DNA from: an uncultured Oscillospiraceae bacterium
GTDB lineage: Bacteria > Bacillota > Clostridia > Oscillospirales > Oscillospiraceae
Direction of reading: 5' to 3'
DNA: 7,340 nt
NCBI GenBank assembly: GCA_934623545.1
Contig: CAKTVN010000078.1
Coordinates: 1-7,340, forward strand
The notes beneath the pieces were generated by a model, which searched no databases, was not told the DNA's origin, and saw only the letters and a list, made by a program, of their open reading frames with translations. Shown one piece after another: positions 1-4,780 of the stretch; within the stretch, counting starts at the first letter, position 1; each line of letters opens with the position of its first letter. A program made the position numbers and the translations under genes.

Positions 1-71
1 TGTAGCTCATCCGGTAGAGCGCCACCTTGCCAAGGTGGAGGTAGCGAGTTCGAGCCTCGTCACCCGCTCCA
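1..71 (+). tRNA. tRNA-Gly (GCC), 5' end cut by window edge
   Basis: The 3' 71 nt of a glycine tRNA. The anticodon stem pairs 22-26 with 34-38 around a 7-nt loop whose central triplet GCC (29-31) reads glycine codons. The 3' acceptor strand CACCCGC (61-67) is followed by discriminator T68 and an encoded CCA (69-71). Its first partners should be GCGGGTG, of which only the last two bases (1-2) are in the window, so about five bases lie upstream. U at the discriminator is normal for bacterial tRNA-Gly. It is the first gene of a short tRNA cluster with tRNA-Cys 43 nt downstream. Confidence 0.96.
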
Positions 72-79
72 AACAAAAT

Positions 80-106
80 AGGAATGCTTTTCTGCATTCC
101 TTTTTT
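80..106 (+). terminator. Terminator-like hairpin between the two tRNA genes
   Basis: An 8-bp stem (80-87 with 94-101; core GGAATGC/GCATTCC) has a 6-nt loop and is followed by a T run to 106. This is the form of an intrinsic terminator after tRNA-Gly. It ends only 8 nt before the mature 5' end of tRNA-Cys, leaving no room for a separate promoter. It may therefore be leaky, or may act as a processing or spacer hairpin. Confidence 0.7.
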
Positions 107-114
107 CATATCAT

Positions 115-189
115 GGTGCTGTGGCCAAGTGGTAAGGCAAAGGTCTGCAAAACCTTCATTCCCCAGTTCAAATCTGGGCAGCACCTCCA
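115..189 (+). tRNA. tRNA-Cys (GCA)
   Basis: A complete 75-nt cysteine tRNA. Acceptor arm GGTGCTG (115-121) pairs with CAGCACC (179-185), followed by discriminator T186, which becomes U73, the main identity base for cysteinyl-tRNA synthetase. The encoded CCA is at 187-189. The anticodon stem 140-144/152-156 holds loop CTGCAAA with anticodon GCA (147-149). The T arm (CCCAG/CTGGG with TTCAAAT loop) is clear. It lies in tandem with tRNA-Gly(GCC) and has its own terminator just downstream. Confidence 0.97.
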
Positions 190-194
190 TGATT

Positions 195-231
195 GAGAAA
201 TTCAAGTGTTTTGCTTGGATTTCTCTTTTTT
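195..231 (+). terminator. Intrinsic terminator of the tRNA cluster
   Basis: A 12-bp stem (195-206 with 214-225) with one G-T wobble and a 7-nt loop, immediately followed by six T (226-231). It starts 6 nt after the CCA of tRNA-Cys, so it most likely ends the tRNA transcript. Confidence 0.85.
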
Positions 232-280
232 ATTTCTCTAAAAGTTTAAAAAATCAAGTTTTGCGTTCCCGGCTTTTCTG

Positions 281-314
281 AATTTGACCTTTCAGGGACA
301 AAGGTCTGCAAATT
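281..314. repeat. Bulged hairpin (inverted repeat)
   Basis: Outer arms 281-286/309-314 (AATTTG/CAAATT) and inner arms 287-292/300-305 (ACCTTT/AAAGGT) form a 12-bp stem with a 3-nt bulge (306-308) and a 7-nt loop. No T run follows, so it is not a terminator. Its right arm contains a 14-nt exact copy of the tRNA-Cys anticodon region. Function unknown. Confidence 0.5.
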
Positions 315-327
315 TGGAGGACAGACA

Positions 328-471
328 ATGAGAATGCGAAATGTGTGTGAAAAAGTTCCGACTAAGACAAGGTCACTGGAGGCTCTTCCGAATGCGATCC
401 AACACGCCTTTCAGAAGGTTTCGCCTTCTGACTGTTCAGGGTGGTTTCGTTCTTGTGGATATGCGCTTTAA
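328..471 (+). pseudogene. Remnant: C-terminal end of an IS630-like transposase
   Basis: A 47-residue open frame ends at TAA 469-471. Its C-terminal part reads KTRSLEALPNAIQHAFQKVS and then PSDCSGWFRSCGYAL. The pattern of an ALxxAI helix, an 'F..VSP.DC' turn and a final 'GWFRxCGY' resembles the extreme C terminus of IS630/DDE-superfamily transposases, which end in a similar 'YFRHCGY' motif. The catalytic DDE domain, expected several hundred residues upstream, is absent: the frame is open back only to about 250 and tRNA genes lie before that. The fragment is therefore a 3' relic. A GGAGG at 316-320, 7 nt before ATG 328, could in principle allow translation. The family call rests on motif recognition only; an unrelated small protein remains possible. 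Confidence 0.55.
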
Positions 472-492
472 TTTTGAAAACTGCTATATATC
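472..492 (+). repeat. Direct repeat copy 1 with extended -10-like box
   Basis: This matches 525-545 at 17 of 21 positions, with a conserved core TTGAAAA-y-TGCTATA. It begins immediately after the stop of the transposase relic. Like copy 2 it contains TGcTATATA (482-490), an extended -10 lookalike. The copies are 53 bp apart, close to five helical turns. It may be an upstream second promoter or regulator site for the XRE gene, or an insertion-sequence end. Confidence 0.5.
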
Positions 493-524
493 ACTTTTCT
501 CAAAAGTTAAAGCTTCTGCTGTAT

Positions 525-545
525 TATTGAAAATTGCTATAATTC
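525..545 (+). promoter_or_regulatory. Extended -10 promoter of the XRE regulator (repeat copy 2)
   Basis: TG-C-TATAAT (535-543) is a consensus extended -10 element. No good -35 hexamer exists 17 nt upstream, as is common for extended -10 promoters. Transcription would begin near 550, giving a leader of about 16 nt before ATG 566 that holds the ribosome binding site. The box is embedded in the second copy of a 21-nt direct repeat, so autoregulation by the XRE protein is plausible but unproven. Confidence 0.6.
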
Positions 546-565
546 AATCCAATAGGCGGTTTTGT

Positions 566-901
566 ATGGACTATTACCAGATCGGACAGCGAATCCGAAA
601 ATACCGCAAGGCGCTGGGACTGTCGCAGGACGTGCTTGCGGAACGTGTCGGCATTTCTACGACGCACATGAGCCACATTGAGACCGGCAACACCAAGCTG
701 AGCCTACAGGTCTTCGCTGACATTGCAGCTGCGCTGGATGTGCGCGCCGACGAACTCCTGTATGACGCGCCTGCGTCTGGAAAAGCTGCTGGCACACAGC
801 AGATCGAGGACGTGCTCAGCCGCTGTACGGCAGGGCAGGCGCAAGCACTTGCCGATATTCTCACCGCCGCCAAGCAGGCGATGGACAAATATTTTGACTG
901 A
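566..901 (+). CDS. XRE-family helix-turn-helix transcriptional regulator
   Basis: A 111-residue DNA-binding regulator. Residues 6-64 form a Cro/C1-type HTH_3 domain: helix 1 IGQRIRKYRKALG, positioning helix LSQDVLAERVG (19-29), recognition helix STTHMSHIETG (31-41), then the usual LSLQVFADIAAALDVRADELL. Residues 65-75 are a small-residue linker. Residues 78-109 form an Ala/Gln-rich helix likely used for dimerisation. No sensor, peptidase or kinase domain is present, so the signal it answers is not visible. Start 566 is chosen over an in-frame start at 341 because the domain begins just after it, AGGCGG lies 6 nt upstream (554-559) and an extended -10 promoter precedes it. A 7-bp hairpin overlaps the stop (897-918). 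The gene converges on lysC; its targets are unknown, though the direct repeats in its own promoter are candidates. Confidence 0.9.
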   Translation: MDYYQIGQRIRKYRKALGLSQDVLAERVGISTTHMSHIETGNTKLSLQVFADIAAALDVRADELLYDAPASGKAAGTQQIEDVLSRCTAGQAQALADILTAAKQAMDKYFD

Positions 902-983
902 CATTTCCGCCTGTCAGTTTATCGATTTTTGTCCGGATTCACCGGAGGTGCCGTTTTTGCAGTGACACCGCAGCCGTGCCCCC

Positions 984-1012
984 GGCGCGGCGAAATCGCG
1001 CCCTCCGGGCGC
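984..1012. repeat. Alternative GC-rich hairpins in the convergent intergenic block
   Basis: GCGCCC (998-1003) pairs with GGGCGC (1007-1012) over a 3-nt loop. The same left arm can instead pair as GGCGCG (984-989) with CGCGCC (997-1002). The two stems are mutually exclusive. They lie directly next to two further hairpins that act as terminators, making a block of three adjacent GC stem-loops. Confidence 0.55.
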
Positions 1013-1038
1013 AAAAAATGTCCCCCTTTCGGGGGACA
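1013..1038 (-). terminator. Intrinsic terminator of lysC
   Basis: Read on the minus strand, this is an 8-bp perfect stem TGTCCCCC/GGGGGACA (1019-1026 with 1031-1038) with a GAAA loop, followed by six T (complement of A 1013-1018). It lies 29 nt beyond the lysC stop codon, with one further hairpin between. Confidence 0.85.
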
Positions 1039-1043
1039 TCCCA

Positions 1044-1069
1044 CCGCCCTTTCGGGCGGCAATTTTTTT
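1044..1069 (+). terminator. Terminator for the rightward XRE transcript
   Basis: On the plus strand, stem CCGCCC/GGGCGG (1044-1049 with 1054-1059) with a TTTC loop is followed by CAA and seven T (1063-1069). The T run overlaps the lysC stop codon (1068-1070) on the other strand. With the hairpin at 1013-1038 it forms back-to-back terminators separating two convergent genes. Confidence 0.65.
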
Positions 1070-2354
1070 ACCTCGCCTGATACGCTGCGCGCAGCGCCGT
1101 CTCATACTGGCTGTCGTTGACGACCATCAGCAAACACGGCGCCGCCTCCGCCATATGGTGGATCGGCACACCGGCGTTCTGGATCGCCGAGACGAGTCGC
1201 GAGGTCGCCTCCGCACCCCGGTGGAGCGCGGCAAGCACACCGAGATTCTCCCGCACCTTCACGCCCTCCGGCGCGGCGGTTTGCCGGAGCAGCTCCGCCG
1301 CCGCGTGCAGCGCGTCCGAGCCGTCCGGCGAATAGGCCAGCACCGTGAGCTGCTCCAGCCCGCAGGCGACATGGAAAATTTTCAGCCCCTTCTGCCCCAG
1401 CGCCGCCAGCGCGTCGCGCAAAAGCTCCGGTGCCTGCTCCAGACCGGCGCGCTCGGCGCGCAGCATCGCAAGCCCGCGCCGCCCCGCAAAGCCGACAAGC
1501 TCCGCCTGCGGCGCATCCGCCGCCGGAAGCGGTCCGATGCGCGTGCCCGGAAGCTCCGGGCGCAGCGTCGAGCGGATCTGCAGCGGAATTTGCCGCTGCC
1601 GCAGCGGCAGCACCGCCGACTCATGCAATACCTGCATCCCGACCGTCGAAAGCGCCTGAAGCTCCTCATAGCTCAGATACGCGATCGGCTCCGGGCGCTC
1701 AACGATCGACGGGTCCGCCGCCAGAATGCCCGGCACATCCGTCCAGTTCTCGCAGACGTCCGCATGAAGCGCCGCCGCGGCAAGGCTCCCGGTCACGTCC
1801 GAGCCGCCGCGCGAGAAGGTCCGGATCGCGCCGCTCGGGAGCCTCCCGTAAAACCCCGGCGTGACGATCTTCCGCCCATCCGCGAGCGACTGAAGCGCCG
1901 CGTAGCTCTCCGCGTACAAAACATTTCCCGCGCAGTCAAAGCGCAGCCAATCCGCCGCGTCCACAAACTGATAGTCCAGCAGCTCCGCCATCAGCTTCGC
2001 GGAAAGATACTCCCCGCGCGAGACCAGCGCGTCCAGCCCGGTCTCCGGTGTGAGCGAGGCGTAGATCGCGTCCAGCTCCTCCTCGACCGGCAGCTTCAGC
2101 CCGCAGCCGTTGCGGATGTCGATGTAGCGCGCGGCGATCCTGCGCCAGAGGTCCCAGCAGGAAATCTTATATTGCAAATGCGCATGGCATAGATACAGCA
2201 GATCTGTGATCTTGTGGTCGCCCGGATGGCGTTTTCCGGCAGCGGAGACCACAACGACACGCCGCGAAATGTCGGAGCGCACGATTTCCCGCACCCGCAG
2301 GAAGCGCTCCGCGTCCGCCAGCGACGAGCCGCCGAATTTTGCGACTGTCAGCAT
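1068..2354 (-). CDS. lysC: Aspartate kinase (aspartokinase)
   Basis: Phosphorylates L-aspartate with ATP to 4-phospho-aspartate, the first step towards lysine/diaminopimelate, threonine and methionine in the cytoplasm. The 428 residues fit a monofunctional aspartokinase. The N-terminal kinase domain shows KFGGSS (6-11), VVSAAGKR (35-42), SRGEYLSAKLMA (112-123), TPGFYG (165-170), FSRGGSDVTGSLAAAAL (180-196) and NWTDVPGILAADPSIV (203-218). It ends with the LSYEELQALSTVGMQVLHESA region (227-247). The C-terminal third (about 285-428) reads as two ACT domains (for example GRRGLAML and LGVLAALHRG), the usual site of feedback inhibition by pathway amino acids. Start 2354 is set by the family's N terminus and by GAGGTG (2361-2366) 6 nt upstream; an in-frame ATG at 2522 adds 56 unrelated residues. 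It is transcribed alone from a good promoter. No lysine riboswitch is recognisable in the short leader. Confidence 0.96.
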   Translation of the reverse strand: MLTVAKFGGSSLADAERFLRVREIVRSDISRRVVVVSAAGKRHPGDHKITDLLYLCHAHLQYKISCWDLWRRIAARYIDIRNGCGLKLPVEEELDAIYASLTPETGLDALVSRGEYLSAKLMAELLDYQFVDAADWLRFDCAGNVLYAESYAALQSLADGRKIVTPGFYGRLPSGAIRTFSRGGSDVTGSLAAAALHADVCENWTDVPGILAADPSIVERPEPIAYLSYEELQALSTVGMQVLHESAVLPLRQRQIPLQIRSTLRPELPGTRIGPLPAADAPQAELVGFAGRRGLAMLRAERAGLEQAPELLRDALAALGQKGLKIFHVACGLEQLTVLAYSPDGSDALHAAAELLRQTAAPEGVKVRENLGVLAALHRGAEATSRLVSAIQNAGVPIHHMAEAAPCLLMVVNDSQYETALRAAYQAR

Positions 2355-2383
2355 CGTTTTCACCTCAAAGCAACAGCAGTCGT

Positions 2384-2401
2384 TGGGATATATCCATCCC
2401 A
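2384..2401 (-). promoter_or_regulatory. Palindrome at the lysC transcription start (possible operator)
   Basis: A 10-bp perfect palindrome GGATATATCC (2386-2395) sits inside TGGGAT...ATCCCA (2384-2401). It lies just downstream of the predicted -10 box, roughly over +1 to +14 of the lysC transcript. Such placement suits a repressor site or a small leader hairpin. Its role is inferred from position only. Confidence 0.35.
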
Positions 2402-2405
2402 GTCC

Positions 2406-2435
2406 ATTGTATGAGGCAACGACCGATTCTGACAA
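2406..2435 (-). promoter_or_regulatory. lysC promoter
   Basis: On the minus strand TTGTCA (2430-2435) and TACAAT (2406-2411) are each one base off the vegetative sigma consensus and are separated by 18 nt. Transcription would start near 2399, leaving a leader of about 45 nt that ends in the GAGGTG ribosome binding site. Confidence 0.65.
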
Positions 2436-2436
2436 C

Positions 2437-2609
2437 GCGCTTTCGCGCTCAAACGCGATTCGCTGCGCTGCCATCGCGTTTGAAAAAGATTGCGTGCCGC
2501 TTCGTCGAAACAAACTGCACATCCCTCGCTTCCGCGCAAGCGCGAAAGCTCATCCGTTTCGTTGTTTCTCCTCTCCAAATGTGAATCGCTGCGCTGGATT
2601 CACATTTGG
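2437..2609. repeat. Palindrome array, part 1 (upstream of lysC)
   Basis: Inverted repeats in order: a small GCGC/TTTC/GCGC hairpin (2437-2448). An 11-bp perfect stem 2449-2459/2473-2483 (TCAAACGCGAT) has a 13-nt loop. An imperfect stem 2528-2537/2540-2549 has one mismatch. A 13-bp perfect stem 2575-2587/2597-2609 (CCAAATGTGAATC) has loop GCTGCGCTG. The first long loop also contains GCTGCGCTG, so different stems enclose the same loop word. No open frame here has a domain or a supporting ribosome binding site. Confidence 0.7.
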
Positions 2610-2651
2610 TTTTGCGGCACGTAAGGAGTTTTATCCGACACCGCAGCGTTC

Positions 2652-2677
2652 AAAAAAAGTGCCGGTGGCACTTTTTT
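2652..2677. terminator. Bidirectional terminator-like hairpin
   Basis: GTGCC (2659-2663) pairs with GGCAC (2667-2671) over a 3-nt loop, flanked by A run 2652-2658 and T run 2672-2677. The whole 11-bp stem has the symmetrical A-tract/T-tract form of a terminator working on both strands. No gene next to it obviously needs one, which hints at an unannotated short transcript or a lost gene. Confidence 0.65.
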
Positions 2678-2690
2678 AGCGTAGGCTGAA

Positions 2691-2922
2691 GCGGCTATGC
2701 CGCGAAGGGGAACCGATTGGCTCGTAGAGCCGTGCGCGGCGGAACTCTACGAGGTTTTGGATTATCTGGTGTGCCGCGCAGCGGCACGATTTCAATTCGT
2801 CGGCGGAGCCGACACCGCTCAGAAATGACCTTTGGATGTCAGGCAGCCACGCGGGGCGCGCCTGCCTCGACAGCAAAGGTCTTTCTTCGTTCAACCCCAC
2901 GATCGCTTCGCTGGATCGCGGG
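2691..2922. repeat. Palindrome array, part 2
   Basis: Six inverted repeats follow in quick succession. GCGGC 2691-2695/2699-2703. CTCGTAGAG 2721-2729/2745-2753, perfect. GTGCCGC 2771-2777/2781-2787. GTCGGC 2799-2804/2808-2813. A long interrupted stem 2827-2846/2862-2881 of 18 bp (GACCTTTG, TGTC, AGGCAG with their complements) has a 15-nt loop. An 8-of-9-bp stem 2896-2904/2914-2922 has loop GCTTCGCTG. That last loop differs by one base from the loop at 2588-2596. Confidence 0.65.
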
Positions 2923-2945
2923 CTTGTTTTTATACTGATATTCAA

Positions 2946-3081
2946 TTAAAAACTTTCATTCATGGAATGGAAGTTTTTAATATGAAGATCATTATGAGAC
3001 GAGATTCCGTGATTTTATCAAAATCACGGAATCGGTTTCGCCAAAGGCGGAACCTTTCTGATTAAAGAATTTAATCAGAAA
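2946..3081. repeat. Palindrome array, part 3 (three hairpins abut without spacer)
   Basis: A 15-bp AT-rich stem 2946-2960/2966-2980 with one G-T wobble comes first. Then three contiguous hairpins follow. Stem 3003-3016/3020-3033 is 14 bp and perfect. Stem 3034-3042/3046-3054 is 9 bp with one wobble. Stem 3055-3066/3070-3081 is 12 bp and perfect. Each has a 3-nt loop and no base lies between neighbours. No coding potential is seen. Confidence 0.75.
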
Positions 3082-3120
3082 ATAGTATTAGAATTTGATG
3101 TTTGGATTCGACGTGGTTAA

Positions 3121-3158
3121 ATAAAAATATCGGCGATGTTCTTATGAACATCGCCGAT
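3121..3158 (-). terminator. Terminator of the flavoprotein operon
   Basis: A 13-bp perfect stem ATCGGCGATGTTC (3129-3141 with 3146-3158) with a 4-nt loop is followed on the minus strand by ATTTTTATTT. It begins 11 nt past the stop codon of the downstream flavoprotein gene. Confidence 0.8.
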
Positions 3159-3169
3159 TCCTCACTTAT

Positions 3170-4780
3170 TCACTCTTCACTTTTACTTATTGCTTCATCA
3201 ATATACGCTTCCGCCGAGAGCATTCCGTCCACCGCGGCGGACATGATCCCGCCTGCGTAGCCCGCGCCCTCGCCGCAGGGATACAGCCCGCGAAGCGCCG
3301 ACTGGCGGTCCGCGCCGCGCACGATGCGCACCGGCGAGGAGCTTCGGGTCTCAGGCGCGGTCATGACCGCGTCCGGTAATGCGAAGCCATGCAGGCGCTT
3401 GTCCAGCTCCGGCAGCGCCTGCTCCAGCACCGACGTGATGCGCTCCGGCAAAACGTCGTGCAGCTCGCACCAGGTCACGCCGGGGCGGTAGCTCGGCGCG
3501 ACCGCGCCGGGTCCGTTCGACACGCGGCGAGCAAGGAAGTCCCCCACGCGCTGCGCCGGGGCGTGATAGTCCTCCCCGCCCGCGCGAAATGCCGCCTGCT
3601 CCAGCGCACGCTGCCAGTACATCCCGCCGAGGACGCCCGGCTCCGGGAAATCCTCCGGATTCAGCGTCACCAGCAGCGCGGCGTTCGCGTTTTCGCCGTC
3701 TCGCGCGGCGTTGCTCATGCCGTTCGTGACCACGCCGCCCGGCTCGGACGCGGAGGCGACGACGCTCCCGCCCGGGCACATACAGAAGGTGTACGCCGAG
3801 CCGCCGTCCGGCAGATGCACGTTGAGCTTATAATCCGCCGCCGGAAGGTTCGGATGCCCGGCAAACGCGCCGTACTGGCTCTCATCCACCATGCGCTGCG
3901 GATGCTCGATGCGCACGCCCATCGAAAACGGCTTCGGCTCCATCGGGATTTCGGCTGCGTGCAGCATCTCAAAGGTATCGCGCGCGCTGTGCCCGATGGC
4001 GAGCAGCACGCCGCCGCACGCAAACGTGCGCTCCGCACCGTCCTGCACCGCCCTGACCGCCGTGACGCGTCCGTTTTCCGTGACCAGCTCCGTCAGCTTC
4101 GTCCCGAAATGGACCTCGCCGCCGTAATGCAGAATTTTCTCGCGCAGATTCTGGACGACCGTCACCAGCACGTCCGTGCCAATGTGCGGCTTTGCGTCAA
4201 ACAGAATTTCCGCTCCCGCGCCCGCCTCGGCAAACTGCTCCAGCACCCAGCCGATGCGTTCGTTCTTTGTGCCGGTGTTGAGCTTTCCGTCGGAAAACGT
4301 GCCCGCGCCGCCCTCGCCAAACTGAACGTTGCACTCCGGGTCCAGCGCGCCGCCCGCCCAGAAAGCTTCGACCTTCCGCTTCCGCGCCGCAGCGTCCAGC
4401 CCGCGCTCGAGCACGAGCGGGCGCAGCCCCGCCATCGCGAGCACCAGCGCCGCAAACATCCCTGCCGGTCCGAAGCCGATGACGACCGGGCGCTTCTCCG
4501 GCAGCCGCGCGGGCTGCGGCACGCGGTAGACCGGGTCCGCCGCGACGGAAGCCTTGGCGCAGTGTGCCATTTTGAGTATCTTATCCTCCCGCCCCTTGAC
4601 CAGCACGTCGACCGTATAGATGATGCGCACATCGTTCTTCTTCCGCGCGTCGACGGAGCGCTTGCGGATGTCCAGCTGCTTGATCTCCGTCTCCCGGATG
4701 CGCAGCTGGCGCGCCGCGGCGCGGACCAGCTCCGCGCTGCCCTGATCGGGCGTCAGGGAGATGTCCCGAATCCGTATCAT
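3170..4780 (-). CDS. FAD-dependent dehydrogenase-like flavoprotein (COG2509 type)
   Basis: A 536-residue predicted cytoplasmic flavoprotein of the uncharacterised COG2509 FAD-dependent dehydrogenase group; its substrate is unknown. Residues 1-85 form a small lead domain with the basic IRKRSVDARKK stretch. The Rossmann dinucleotide-binding motif follows as VVIGFGPAGMFAAL (99-112). Family blocks then appear in order: FGEGGAGTFSDGKLNTGTKN (154-173), LLAIGHSARDTFEML (259-273), FSMGVRIEHPQ (285-295), YTFCMCPGGSVVAS (330-343), NGMSNAARDGENANAALLV (353-371), ETRSSSPVRIVR (477-488) and the C-terminal FAD contact GEGAGYAGGIMSAAVDG (503-519). Start 4780 is chosen because AGGAG lies 7 nt upstream and the ATG overlaps the previous stop as ATGA, a sign of translational coupling. 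An in-frame start at 5014 would lie deep inside the upstream gene. No signal peptide or membrane segment is seen. Confidence 0.92.
   Translation of the reverse strand: MIRIRDISLTPDQGSAELVRAAARQLRIRETEIKQLDIRKRSVDARKKNDVRIIYTVDVLVKGREDKILKMAHCAKASVAADPVYRVPQPARLPEKRPVVIGFGPAGMFAALVLAMAGLRPLVLERGLDAAARKRKVEAFWAGGALDPECNVQFGEGGAGTFSDGKLNTGTKNERIGWVLEQFAEAGAGAEILFDAKPHIGTDVLVTVVQNLREKILHYGGEVHFGTKLTELVTENGRVTAVRAVQDGAERTFACGGVLLAIGHSARDTFEMLHAAEIPMEPKPFSMGVRIEHPQRMVDESQYGAFAGHPNLPAADYKLNVHLPDGGSAYTFCMCPGGSVVASASEPGGVVTNGMSNAARDGENANAALLVTLNPEDFPEPGVLGGMYWQRALEQAAFRAGGEDYHAPAQRVGDFLARRVSNGPGAVAPSYRPGVTWCELHDVLPERITSVLEQALPELDKRLHGFALPDAVMTAPETRSSSPVRIVRGADRQSALRGLYPCGEGAGYAGGIMSAAVDGMLSAEAYIDEAISKSEE

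Noticed and set aside
411..431. 8-bp hairpin as a terminator
   Set aside because: The stem TCAGAAGG/CCTTCTGA is perfect but no T run follows on either strand; it lies within the relic transposase frame.
434..452. T-box-like AGGGTGG motif before the XRE gene
   Set aside because: Only AGGGTGG (438-444) matches; the following ACCGCG is missing, there is no stem I or antiterminator, and the stretch lies in the transposase relic frame.
341..565. 75-codon N-terminal extension of the XRE regulator
   Set aside because: The extension has no HTH-family character, overlaps the transposase relic in another frame and crosses the promoter; the ATG at 566 has a good ribosome binding site.
1155..2192. 345-codon plus-strand open frame opposite lysC
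   Set aside because: Extreme Arg/Ala/Pro composition typical of antisense frames in GC-rich genes; no domain, and lysC is certain.
2355..2522. 56-residue N-terminal extension of aspartate kinase
   Set aside because: Aspartokinases begin close to the KFGGSS motif, and the extension covers the lysC promoter, leader and hairpins.
2355..2560. Lysine riboswitch upstream of lysC
   Set aside because: The predicted leader is only about 45 nt and no lysine-aptamer architecture is recognisable further upstream.
2437..3158. CRISPR array
   Set aside because: Repeats are inverted and mutually different, with no regularly spaced identical direct repeats and no cas genes.
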